Source of the DNA: Trichocoleus desertorum ATA4-8-CV12
Lineage (GTDB): Bacteria > Cyanobacteriota > Cyanobacteriia > FACHB-46
Assembly (NCBI GenBank): GCA_019358975.1
Contig: JAHHIL010000031.1
Location: 1-57,976, forward strand
Direction: 5' to 3'
Length of the DNA: 57,976 nt
Below, piece by piece: positions 36,801 through 43,970 of this stretch. How positions within the stretch are numbered: the first letter of the stretch is position 1; every line of letters starts with the position of its first letter. The translations under genes were made by a program, and so were the position numbers. The notes under the pieces were generated by a model that was not told the origin of the DNA, did no database searches, and worked only from the letters and a program-made list of their open reading frames with translations.

Positions 36801-37503
36801 AATGGAGTAGTCGCGAGAGACTATCCTCCAAAGTATTAGGTAGAGTCGATTCTTGCTGATTCGAGAGAATTTTAATCAGATCCACCAATAAAGTGGTCAA
36901 GGGAGAAGCGTTGAGGAGCGATCGCCAAATGATGCACTCAAACTGATCTTGAATATTCTGAGCCAAGGTAAGAGATAAGTTGGTCTTACCCATGCCACCG
37001 GAGCCGAATTTAAGAGAAAGCCCCGTTTTGCCAGTGCCACCAATGCCCAAAATTGCCACCAGACGGCAGCGCTCTCCTAAAATCCATTGCTCTAGAGTGC
37101 TCAATTCCTGCGATCGCCCAAAAAATACGGGAACCTCTGGAGCCTCTCCCCAATCCTGATCACAGGATAGAGACACATCAGACGGAACTGATGGAGAGTT
37201 AACTCCTGCTATTTCCTCTCGCTCTACAACCGACTGCCAGGGTAGTTCCAAGACTTGACAGAAAACCTTGAAGATTTTGGCGTTGATGGCTTCGCCCCGT
37301 AAAAAGCGCTTCCAGGTGGAGAGAGAAACTCCAGGGGCAAAAATCTGCTGGCCTGCGTAAGCTTCCGAACCCCAGTCCGTAGAGGGATCAAGAATTTGAC
37401 TAGCAACAATTAACCACTGCCTGTCTTCAATTGCCCAGTGTCTCGCCTTCCTAAGCTGCTTGATTCGGTTTAACTCCTGGGAGGAGACTTTGAGCGAGGG
37501 CAT
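33886..37503 (-). CDS. HTH-NB-ARC STAND ATPase with 14 WD40 repeats
   Basis: The 1205-aa protein starts with a helix-turn-helix-like domain (about 1-95, with LSTWKRFLRGEAINAKIFKVF). An NB-ARC ATPase follows (FFGRSQEL at about 127, Walker B LLILDNVE, RNBS-like LLTSREKP). The P-loop is present twice: GIGGTGKT (153-160) and GSGGMGKT (167-174). A winged-helix/helical region, a short pentapeptide-like stretch (LSDRDFSDLAIRQAYLANVSL) and 14 WD40 repeats (about 590-1175) complete it; the C-terminal RPYEGMKITG..GLTDAEK segment is conserved in this family. Such proteins are thought to be ligand-triggered oligomerising switches. The ATG is at 37503. It is divergent from the GRDP-like gene. Confidence 0.92.
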   Translation of the reverse strand: MPSLKVSSQELNRIKQLRKARHWAIEDRQWLIVASQILDPSTDWGSEAYAGQQIFAPGVSLSTWKRFLRGEAINAKIFKVFCQVLELPWQSVVEREEIAGVNSPSVPSDVSLSCDQDWGEAPEVPVFFGRSQELSTLEQWILGERCRLVAILGIGGTGKTGLSLKFGSGGMGKTNLSLTLAQNIQDQFECIIWRSLLNASPLTTLLVDLIKILSNQQESTLPNTLEDSLSRLLHYLRSRRCLLILDNVETILQGGDIAGQYRAGYEGYGQLFKQLGEVPHQSCLLLTSREKPREVARLEGRNRPVRSLELGGLEVVDGKQIFAEVDQFSGSEQDWQELIALYNGNPLALAAKHIRDVFCGNITEFLGYGRPIFHDLQDLLNWYFQRLTEQEIEVVYWLVINREPVAIAQLSEDLLSPISKKQLPTTLQSLQRRLALEKSGDRFTLHPVLMEYFAAQFIQAIAQEIQTGDLRFFKSHALLKAIAKDYIREAQKQLILQPLTDQLLAKLGELEPIEQQLDQILAELRGKSLPYTGYAAGNILNLLCYLKVDLSDRDFSDLAIRQAYLANVSLPRTNFTHATLEKSVFTETTGSILAAAFSPDGNLLATGEIDGILRLWHVPTGRQILTWKGHSSWVSSVAFSPDGRILASSNYDHAICFWDVETKTRLSVLEGHTSWVQHILFSPDGQFLFSASNDQTVKIWQVSSGICLKTLEGHRDRVWRVALSPDGTLLASGSSDQTIRLWDALTGECLRLLEGHQNWVRFVEFHPSDDTLLSIGDYETVRRWNPHTGECLAIWQNHGDWLLSGICDPTGKLLAIADAQNRVQLWNLATWCCEKILAGHSNQISAIAFSPDGAICATGGEDQILKLWDVQSGQLTRTFHGFKDEIFALTYARDRHWLVSGHNNGMIHFWNLSSGECYKSLKGHAARIWSLAFNSDHSMLASSSSDSSIRLWNAQTGECSRVLRGNTYWFWAIAFSPNDQVLISGAGNGLIQFWDVQSGECLRAIAAHQGRTWSLSCSPDGKTLVSGGQDLVIKFWDLATGEYLAELPPVKHRVWLAEFSPNGQILACSSPDGTLSLWDAHTRTCLHFLQGHTKQTWRAKFSADSKILASCSDDQTARIWDVATGNCLQVLTGHTHTVNSVYFIPDSQILATGSQDGTIRLWDIVTGQCLNVLRAPRPYEGMKITGITGLTDAEKETLHLLGAVD
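36969..37052. repeat. Diverged 42-bp tandem duplication covering the P-loop
   Basis: Two 42-bp units, starting TAAGAGATAAG at 36969 and TAAGAGAAAGC at 37011, each encode a P-loop plus the start of the following helix. The phase is kept (14 residues per unit). The units differ at many positions, so the duplication is not recent. Confidence 0.7.
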
Positions 37504-37696
37504 TGATAGATCGCACGGATACGGGAACTGATTCTATCCCAGTATTGCACGCTCTTTTCAGGATTGATGTTGACGAAATGTGACACTGAACCAAAACTGA
37601 ACCAAAAAATGAACTGATTAAAATCCGTACCAGGCAGTGCTTCTAGCGATGTTTATACATAAGAGAGTTTTCGTGTCATTCAAGGAGCAAGCCACA

Positions 37697-38242
37697 ATGG
37701 TGCAGTACCCTGCTTCACCCCAATCGTTTCAAGCGTTTCTAAAAAAGGTGCGATCGCTCGATCTCGGCCCCATTGCCCACCAATTAATGCACTCTCAAGC
37801 GGGTCCGAAATGGACGAAATTGCAGACGACACGGGCGATCGCGCGTTATCTGGGTTTTCTTTATTTGGTGGGACAATATCCTCGCTTGCAATTGGTACCT
37901 ACCCAAGAAATTGACCAAGTTTGGCATCAGCATATCCTTGACACACATAAGTATGCGGAAGATTGTCAACACTTATTTGGGCGATTTATCCATCATTTTC
38001 CTTATCTGGGTACAAGAGGAGAAGCAGATCGGCAAGATTGGCATCGAGCCTACGTGTTGACTCAGGTACTCTTTCGTAAACACTTTGGCCTGGATCTAGC
38101 AATCGGTGCTGCTCCTTCTGATTGTGAACCGCTACAGGCCATGCCAGCTTGTCGAGTTGTAGATCGATCTGCTGCTCAGTCGCGCCCTACCGTTAGCCTC
38201 TCAATGGAGGATGCCCTACGAAGCTTTTTTACAACTGCGTAA
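37697..38242 (+). CDS. Glycine-rich domain-containing protein-like (GRDP/DUF1399-like) protein
   Basis: From the ATG at 37697 (181 aa) the protein carries the features of the GRDP-like family: ARYLGFLYLVGQYP (about 49-62), then EIDQVWHQHILDTHKYAEDCQ (about 70-90), with conserved Trp-His and Asp-x-x-x-Tyr positions, and HHFPYLG. AAGGAG lies about ten bases upstream. The family occurs in plants, fungi and cyanobacteria; its activity is not established, although the conserved histidines suggest a metal site. An open frame extends to 37637 but has no supporting start site. It lies between two STAND ATPase genes. Confidence 0.72.
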   Translation: MVQYPASPQSFQAFLKKVRSLDLGPIAHQLMHSQAGPKWTKLQTTRAIARYLGFLYLVGQYPRLQLVPTQEIDQVWHQHILDTHKYAEDCQHLFGRFIHHFPYLGTRGEADRQDWHRAYVLTQVLFRKHFGLDLAIGAAPSDCEPLQAMPACRVVDRSAAQSRPTVSLSMEDALRSFFTTA

Positions 38243-38254
38243 ATAGAACCCGCA

Positions 38255-38361
38255 GACTAAAGCCTGGGGCTATCAAAACTAAGCCTGTCTCCGCAGGCTA
38301 TAAACATCCTTTTTTTTAGGCCGCGCAGGCGGTCTTTTTTCTTGTAGCCGCGACTTTAGTC
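38255..38361. repeat. Inverted-repeat element containing two hairpins
   Basis: GACTAAAG (38255-38262) and CTTTAGTC (38354-38361) are perfect terminal inverted repeats. Inside are AGCCTG/CAGGCT (38282-38299) and GGCCGC/GCGGTC (38319-38334). The form resembles small palindromic elements scattered in cyanobacterial genomes. It lies between convergent genes. Confidence 0.5.
38319..38340 (+). terminator. Rho-independent-like terminator of the GRDP-like gene
   Basis: A 6-bp stem GGCCGC/GCGGTC (one G-U pair) with loop GCAG is followed directly by six T residues. A T/A-rich run also precedes it, so it may work in both directions between the convergent genes. Confidence 0.55.
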
Positions 38362-38380
38362 ATTAGGCGGTAGGTTAGGG

Positions 38381-40702
38381 TTACACCAACGTTTGCAACA
38401 GGGCGCTGGTTTCCTTGGCTTCGGTTAGCATTCCTAACTCCTCAAAACGGTGTTTCGCAGTAGCAGCCCAGTGTTGGGCGATCGCACCATTGCCACGGGC
38501 TTTTTCTAAACGCGCTAGCGATCGCTCACAAAAGGCGACTCGGCACTCATCTTGATTGGCTACCGCTACTTGCAAACCTTCCTCTAGTAGATGTTGGGCT
38601 TCGCTGAAGTGTTGCTGCTGAATCGCAATGTCCGCTAACCAGTCTTTGGCTAAAAACTTAGCTCGCTGCCAATCTAGGCGTTCAGCTTGGGCTAAGACTT
38701 GTTGGAATAGGGTATGGGCTTGGTCATAGTTTTCGGTTTTGTAAGCAACTTCACCTTGGTAATACCAAATCTGGATCTGCGATCGCGGCATGGCTGTCTC
38801 GATCTCAGCGCAGTTAAGGAGTTGTTGCGCTTGTCGTAGCCAGTCTGTCGCTTCGGCAAAGAGGCGCTGCTGAATTCGAAGTACCGCAATGTTAATGGCT
38901 AACTCGGCTTGGAAGTTGAGGCTTTGGTAATGTCGCAGTTCCCAAGCTTTTTGATGGAGGGTATGAGCTTCTTCTAAATGTCTGGATTGACCCAGTAAGG
39001 TTAGGGTCCAGCCTTGGTCTAGCATCACTTCTAGGGCTGTAAACCAATCTTGTCGTTTCTCGGCAGCTTGGATGAGCCAATTGGCCCAGTCGAGACGAGT
39101 GTTCCAGACGTTCAAGCGGTTTTGGCGATAGCCTTGCGTGTGGGTGTAGGAATTCACCTGCTGCCACAATTGCCGCATTTCATCGTAGCGATCGCTGGCA
39201 ATACACCATTCAATCACTGCTTGCAGGTTATCCCATTCCTGGTCCAGTAGGGGATACTCCTGCCATTCTTTGCCATCTTTGCCACCGTGCTGTTGCACAT
39301 ACGACAGGAACCAGTTGATCCAACGGTTGCGGGCCGCTTGCTCAAAGTTAGGATGGGTTGCTAGTTCGGCTAAGGCGTATTCTCGCGTCAGGGCCAAGAT
39401 CGAGTATCGGCCTGACTGCTGATTCACCAGGGAAAGTTGCTGCAACTGCGCCAGCCCTTCGACCGAGTGCGTGAGATTGTCGCTGCCTGCGATATGTGCG
39501 ATCGCCTCTAAAGGAGCTGACCCCGGAGACAACGCCAAGGCCATGAGTAAGTAGTGAGGTAAGGTTCCTTGAAGCAGGGACATAGAACTCTGGAAATAGA
39601 AGTGAGCATAGTCCCCAACCGCCAAGCTCAAACGAGATGGTAGATGCCTCACTGGGTAACCTGCTGCGAGTTGCCCGATCGCATAGACAATAGCCGCAGG
39701 TACGCCGCTGGTGTAATGATGTAGGGTTTGCACATCGGCTGACCCTAGCACGACACTCTTGCTTTGAACCTGCTGCTCAATCAGGGAAAAGCTTTCCACA
39801 GGTGGCAGTGGCTCTAAGCGAATGGCATGAAATGAGAACTGTTGGCGGCTGGTGATCACCACTTTAACCGTAGATGGCAGGTCATACAAGAATGCCAAGA
39901 TCGATCGCCAATCCTCCAAGGTTTCCAGATTGTCTACCATCAGCAGAGTGGGCTGACGATTTAACGCATCCTGAATTTGGTCAATCTGTTCTTCAAAATC
40001 CATCAATAAGATATCTGAGCGCTTGAGCGTGCGGGCGATCGCTCGGAAGACATCCCGCAAACTCCGCTCTGGTTTCAGACGAGGCAAGACTCCTTGCGGT
40101 GTGAGACGTTCTTGTTTGGCCGAGGTGAAGATGATCGCCTCAAACGTGGGTACAAGGTTCGGAAGTGAATTAGATTCTGAATTGGCAATGCTGGGTGTAG
40201 CTTGCAGGTAGTGATAGGCCGCAGATAAAGCTAGGGTAGTTTTACCCATGCCGCCGATACCTTCGATGCTGATGCAGTGGGTTGGGCAATCAAAGGTCAG
40301 CGCTTTTAGTAACTGGGCAAGTTCGCGATCGCGTCCCACAATTTGGTTGAAGTCCCGGACGGGTAGGTTGTGAGCGATCGCAGTTACAGGAGCGGGGAGG
40401 ATGAGAGGTGGAATTGGCTGCTGTGGTTCTGGCGCAAGGCTAGCTATTTCTTGTTGAATAAAACGCTGCAACACTCCTCGAAAGTTATGTTTTGTAACCT
40501 TCTCACCTAAAACTTTGGAGAGCAGTTGCCAGAAGTTAGATCCAATATCTTTGATATAGCCAGCATCATAATCAGAAGCACGAGCTATATCTGCGTAAGA
40601 GCCTCCGTCCCAGGACTGTCGAAAGATTGCCTCTTGGGCTTTGCTTAATCGTCCTTGAGGCAGGATTCGCTCAACAACTGCTAATGCTTCCTCCACCGTC
40701 AT
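38381..40702 (-). CDS. HTH-NB-ARC-TPR STAND ATPase
   Basis: The 773-aa protein has an N-terminal helix-turn-helix-like domain (about 1-85, MTVEEALAVVERIL...KAQEAIFRQSWDG...YIKDIGSNFWQLLSKVLGEKVT) widely found on cyanobacterial STAND proteins. The NB-ARC ATPase has Walker A GIGGMGKT (148-155), Walker B LLMVDNLE and VVITSRQQFSF. A helical winged domain and TPR-like repeats (about 480-770) follow. It probably works as a sensor that opens and oligomerises when the repeats bind a partner; no enzymatic effector is fused, so the output would be through the N-terminal domain. The ATG at 40702 has GGGTGAG upstream. Confidence 0.88.
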   Translation of the reverse strand: MTVEEALAVVERILPQGRLSKAQEAIFRQSWDGGSYADIARASDYDAGYIKDIGSNFWQLLSKVLGEKVTKHNFRGVLQRFIQQEIASLAPEPQQPIPPLILPAPVTAIAHNLPVRDFNQIVGRDRELAQLLKALTFDCPTHCISIEGIGGMGKTTLALSAAYHYLQATPSIANSESNSLPNLVPTFEAIIFTSAKQERLTPQGVLPRLKPERSLRDVFRAIARTLKRSDILLMDFEEQIDQIQDALNRQPTLLMVDNLETLEDWRSILAFLYDLPSTVKVVITSRQQFSFHAIRLEPLPPVESFSLIEQQVQSKSVVLGSADVQTLHHYTSGVPAAIVYAIGQLAAGYPVRHLPSRLSLAVGDYAHFYFQSSMSLLQGTLPHYLLMALALSPGSAPLEAIAHIAGSDNLTHSVEGLAQLQQLSLVNQQSGRYSILALTREYALAELATHPNFEQAARNRWINWFLSYVQQHGGKDGKEWQEYPLLDQEWDNLQAVIEWCIASDRYDEMRQLWQQVNSYTHTQGYRQNRLNVWNTRLDWANWLIQAAEKRQDWFTALEVMLDQGWTLTLLGQSRHLEEAHTLHQKAWELRHYQSLNFQAELAINIAVLRIQQRLFAEATDWLRQAQQLLNCAEIETAMPRSQIQIWYYQGEVAYKTENYDQAHTLFQQVLAQAERLDWQRAKFLAKDWLADIAIQQQHFSEAQHLLEEGLQVAVANQDECRVAFCERSLARLEKARGNGAIAQHWAATAKHRFEELGMLTEAKETSALLQTLV

Positions 40703-40825
40703 TCTGTCTCACCCTTTGCTGATGTCATTGGGATGGAGCGGCTGTAATTCTGCTACCCATCTGGCTATTTCATAGTTTCCGCACCCCACAGACATTATCC
40801 CGGACTATTTGCTAGTTTGCGCTGA

Positions 40826-40932
40826 GACCTAACCCCCAGCCCCTTCCCTAGTAGGGAAGGGGAGTTAGAGCTAGATATCTAGAGCTAGATCTAAAGCCCC
40901 TCTGCTCGAAGGAGAGGAGTTGGGGAGAGGTC
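40826..40932. repeat. GACCT-ended palindromic repeat, full copy
   Basis: A 107-bp copy begins GACCTAACCCCCAGCC and ends GGGGAGAGGTC. It contains the CCCCTTCCCTA/TAGGGAAGGGG hairpin and a CCCCTCT/GGAGAGGAG pair. Its middle carries an extra AT-rich palindrome, CTAGATATCTAG, not seen in the other copies. It is inverted relative to the copy at 9514-9606. Confidence 0.7.
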
Positions 40933-40944
40933 AACTAATGGTTA

Positions 40945-41991
40945 CTAATGCAGAGAAGCTGACAGTTCTTGTTGGAGACGGCTCTTGGCAGCTTTGAACT
41001 CTGTTGCTATTTGCTCTTTTTGCTCGGTGCTGCAATTGCGATCGATCGCGGCAAACATGGTGCTCTCTTCTTGGCGGATATGATCGCCGACTGCATCCAT
41101 CAGATCTTTGATTCTGGATCTGAATGCATCTGCATCAGTAGGGCTCATCGCCTTAATCTCATCCAGCATCCGCTTCATCGCAGCTTGCTCGTCGTATAGC
41201 TCCTGGGTGTCGTCGTTGCCGTAGAAAGGACGTACCTTAGGATAAACGACTTCTTCTTCCGCTTGAGCGTGAGTGAGCAAATCTTTGTAAAGCTGCCCGA
41301 AGTACTCTTGGAGCTTTTGCGGATCTTTGGTGGCTCCAATTTCAGTAAAGATGGTATTCACCTTCTCATGGTCCAACCGAATCACAGTCTGGATATTTAG
41401 GTCCTGCTTGTTGGTATTCTGAGTGACGACACTACCAGCCACACCAGAGAAAGCGGCGATCGCGTCTTGAACTCTTGCCCAGAGACCTTGATCTGCGTCT
41501 TGTCCGGTCATTTCGCGAACACCCACTTGCTCTAGCAATCCCTTGAGTTGCTCTTGGTGCGCCCGACCTTCAAAGTTAACAGTATTCAAAGGTCCAATGG
41601 CTAATTCGATGTCTGCTCCTACCTTCTGAGCCGCTTTGTGGATGACGATGCCGCTCATGGCCTGACCATGCTTCATCAACTCGTGGTGCATGAGTTTTTG
41701 GTAGAAGGTAAACTCATTACCAGACATCATCTGCTCAAACTGCTGAATAAAGACTTTGGTCGCAGGACTCGGTTCAGATTGAATGCCGTATTGCACTACG
41801 ACGGTATCAATAATACCAATGTTTTTTTGGTCGTCGGCCAGCATATTCTGGAGCCGCTGCCGCACATCTTCGTAAGGGCAAGCTTCAAGTAGCTTTTGAT
41901 CATTGGAGATAATGAAAGTCTGAAATGCTCTCAGATCTGCCAATCTTTCTGCGATCGCTAGCCGCTTTGTATCATCTAGAGTTGTAACCAT
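40945..41991 (-). CDS. Hemerythrin HHE-domain protein with two helical modules
   Basis: I place the start at the ATG at 41991 (348 aa), with AAGAG 8 nt upstream; an open frame upstream to 42072 lacks this. The C-terminal half (about 205-325) is a hemerythrin-type four-helix bundle with RLDHEKVNTIF, LLTHAQAEEEVVYP and GDHIRQEESTMF, supplying the His/Glu ligands of a diiron site. The N-terminal half is also helical, with HHELMKHG, and resembles a second, more degenerate ferritin-like module. Such proteins sense or bind oxygen or NO or buffer iron. The gene is divergent from the GAF-LuxR regulator. Confidence 0.82.
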   Translation of the reverse strand: MVTTLDDTKRLAIAERLADLRAFQTFIISNDQKLLEACPYEDVRQRLQNMLADDQKNIGIIDTVVVQYGIQSEPSPATKVFIQQFEQMMSGNEFTFYQKLMHHELMKHGQAMSGIVIHKAAQKVGADIELAIGPLNTVNFEGRAHQEQLKGLLEQVGVREMTGQDADQGLWARVQDAIAAFSGVAGSVVTQNTNKQDLNIQTVIRLDHEKVNTIFTEIGATKDPQKLQEYFGQLYKDLLTHAQAEEEVVYPKVRPFYGNDDTQELYDEQAAMKRMLDEIKAMSPTDADAFRSRIKDLMDAVGDHIRQEESTMFAAIDRNCSTEQKEQIATEFKAAKSRLQQELSASLH

Positions 41992-42336
41992 TCTGAGTTC
42001 TCTTAAAATAGGTTGACAAATGTTTTGTTCTGGTGGCTCCATCCTTATAACCAAGGTATTAAAGAGCAGCAAGCCAGCGCTACATTGTGATTATGTTTCA
42101 AACAAAAAAGCTTGAATACCTTGATTTTGGCGGGGTTGCGGGCATCCTCCACCTAACTCAGGTTAGATGTTTCGGTGAGTCTACCAAAAGCTGTACGGAA
42201 ATAGAGAGATATGGGTTTGATGACTACCTCTAACTCGTAGTACGCAGCTTCGCGACTATCAAAGCTAGGCTTCCGTAACTTGCGATACAGAGTCAGAAGC
42301 CAATCTAGGCCTGAATGGATTAGGGACTGGAGTGAT
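41992..42336. other. Divergent intergenic region with one GTAN8TAC site
   Basis: This holds promoters for the hemerythrin gene (leftward) and the GAF-LuxR gene (rightward). A small hairpin CTAAC/GTTAG is at 42153-42166. A GTA-N8-TAC sequence is at 42275-42288. The GAF-LuxR frame is open from a TTG at 42280, but that start would lie inside this site and has no ribosome-binding site. Confidence 0.45.
42275..42288 (+). promoter_or_regulatory. Possible weak NtcA-type site before the GAF-LuxR gene
   Basis: GTA-ACTTGCGA-TAC fits GTAN8TAC. The preceding text GGCTTCC is close to the GGCTTTC that precedes the two strong sites in the Nit1C cluster. No TANNNT box lies at the expected 22-nt distance, so activation by the standard NtcA mechanism is doubtful. 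Confidence 0.35.
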
Positions 42337-43821
42337 ATGCCAATGCCTGACTCCCCAATAGAGCTAACAGAGCGCCTTGATTCAACTCGGATTCTGTTTG
42401 ATTTACAACAAGGCAACGAAATTGCTCAAGGCTTCTCTGGCTGCTTAGAACCAGAGGAAATCGCTCGTCGGGTCACTACTGGCTTGGTAGAGAAGTTTGA
42501 TTGTGCCTTGGCGCGGATCTGGCTGCTAGAAGCACAAGCTACTTTAAAGCTGGTTGCCTCCTCAGGCATGTATACCCATCTCAATGGCACCTTTGCGCGA
42601 GTTCCGATGGGAGCGTACAAAGTGGGCAAAATTGCTCAGAATCGAGTTTCTTTTTTAAGCAATCATCTCGCGGCTGAACCTTGGGTGGGAAATCGCGAGT
42701 GGGCGATCGCCAACAACATTCGAGGATTTGCGGGATATCCTCTAGTGATGCAGGATAGAGTCATCGGCGTGCTAGCCGCCTTTAGCCATCAGGCAATGGA
42801 GGCAGAATTTTTAGAGGTTTTGCAGACTCTTTGCACTGTCACGGCGATCGCCCTAGACACAGCCAGCCAATACCAGCAGGAAAAACAGATGTGGCAGTCT
42901 TCGGCCCAGGCTTTGACCCAAGCTTTGACCCAGGCTGCGGTTCCGAGTCCTGCCTTTAACCACCTCTCTCTTTCCGACCAATTGGTGAGTCTGCTAAGTT
43001 CGACTCGGTTAACCTTGGTGGGCACAGAACGACCTCTGACTCTGCCAGTGGCTTATGTCTTTCTGCAAACGGCTGAAATTTTGCACCAATTCACCTGCAA
43101 CTACTGTCGGCTAATTTATACAGCAGAGTCTGTGGCGCTAGAGGCGATGATTCCAACCACTCACTTGTCTCAGCTTGATCCAAAAAGTGGTTTACCGTCT
43201 CTCCTAAATGAACTCTTTTTTACTGTTAGCTGCTTAGGGGGAGTGCTACAAACCCAAACTACCAGCAATCAACGGGCCATGCAGTTTTTGCTCAAAGTGC
43301 CATATTGGGGCGATCGCGGGGGCCAGCAGCTACGAATTCAATGCCGTTTACCAGTTCTGCAACTGGCCTTTACGCACCTAGCTTTTTGGGCAGGTCTACA
43401 AGTTTGCCGTGAAGTAGACCAAAATGTACCTTTGTTGACCGATGATGCAACGCAAATTCAGACGGCGAAATGGTTGCTGTGGGTGCAACAGGGAACTCAA
43501 ACCGTACCGCAGGATATTCAGGGTAGAGTTAATTTGTCTACCAGCCCAGAGCAATTAAAACAGGCGGTAGAAGCAGTGCTACAGGGTGACTTTTGGGGTG
43601 TTGACCTAAACCGGGAAAAGCAGCCAACTCTTTCCGAACGGGAGCTGGAGATTCTGACCTTGTTGACGCAAGGACATCGCGATCGCGATATTGCCGATCG
43701 CCTGATCATTAGCGAAAGCACCGTGAAGTTCCACATGAATAATGTCCTGACTAAACTCAAGGCACGGACTCGGTATCAAGCCATTCATCAGGCGATCGTC
43801 AAGGGATGGATGCAAATCTAA
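42337..43821 (+). CDS. GAF-domain LuxR-family transcription regulator
   Basis: From the ATG at 42337 (another ATG is two codons on) the protein has 494 residues. A GAF domain covers about 30-190 (FDCALARIWLLE, VGKIAQNRVSFLSN, GFAGYPLVMQDRVIGVLAAF). A middle region of unknown fold follows, then a LuxR/GerE helix-turn-helix at about 425-490 (LSERELEILTLLTQGHRDRDIADRLIISESTVKFHMNNVL). GAF domains bind small molecules, so this is likely a ligand-responsive regulator. It ends 149 bp before the first Nit1C gene, on the same strand, and is a plausible local regulator of that cluster. Confidence 0.85.
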   Translation: MPMPDSPIELTERLDSTRILFDLQQGNEIAQGFSGCLEPEEIARRVTTGLVEKFDCALARIWLLEAQATLKLVASSGMYTHLNGTFARVPMGAYKVGKIAQNRVSFLSNHLAAEPWVGNREWAIANNIRGFAGYPLVMQDRVIGVLAAFSHQAMEAEFLEVLQTLCTVTAIALDTASQYQQEKQMWQSSAQALTQALTQAAVPSPAFNHLSLSDQLVSLLSSTRLTLVGTERPLTLPVAYVFLQTAEILHQFTCNYCRLIYTAESVALEAMIPTTHLSQLDPKSGLPSLLNELFFTVSCLGGVLQTQTTSNQRAMQFLLKVPYWGDRGGQQLRIQCRLPVLQLAFTHLAFWAGLQVCREVDQNVPLLTDDATQIQTAKWLLWVQQGTQTVPQDIQGRVNLSTSPEQLKQAVEAVLQGDFWGVDLNREKQPTLSERELEILTLLTQGHRDRDIADRLIISESTVKFHMNNVLTKLKARTRYQAIHQAIVKGWMQI

Positions 43822-43895
43822 TGGCTTAGTAATTTAATGGCTTAGTAGCAGTGGCGATCGCGTCTCCTGTCCTTATCGCTAGATCTCCGGCTTTC

Positions 43896-43937
43896 GTATT
43901 GAGAGATACAAAGCCTGCCTGAGCGAGGACTTAATCC
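43896..43937 (+). promoter_or_regulatory. NtcA-activated promoter (copy A), upstream of the flavin oxidoreductase
   Basis: GTA-TTGAGAGA-TAC (43896-43909) is a perfect NtcA consensus. Exactly 22 nt later comes TAATCC (43932-43937), close to TANNNT. This is the canonical class II layout in which NtcA replaces the -35 box. About 85 bp around it match copy B at 45373. A start of transcription near 43944 would leave a leader of about 27 nt. Confidence 0.8.
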
Positions 43938-43970
43938 GGCAACACATTCCAGCCAGCGAGCAGCGAAGTT

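Noticed and set aside
42280-42336. N-terminal extension of the GAF-LuxR protein from a TTG
   Set aside because: The TTG lies inside the GTAN8TAC site, has no ribosome-binding site, and the extra residues do not resemble a GAF domain.
43861-43960. Riboswitch (SAM-I, TPP or c-di-GMP-like) suggested by AAAGCC and CCGGCAACA in the duplicated Nit1C leaders
   Set aside because: Most of the conserved segment is upstream of the predicted transcription start; GTAN8TAC plus a -10 box at exactly 22 nt explains the core as an NtcA promoter, and no known riboswitch layout fits.
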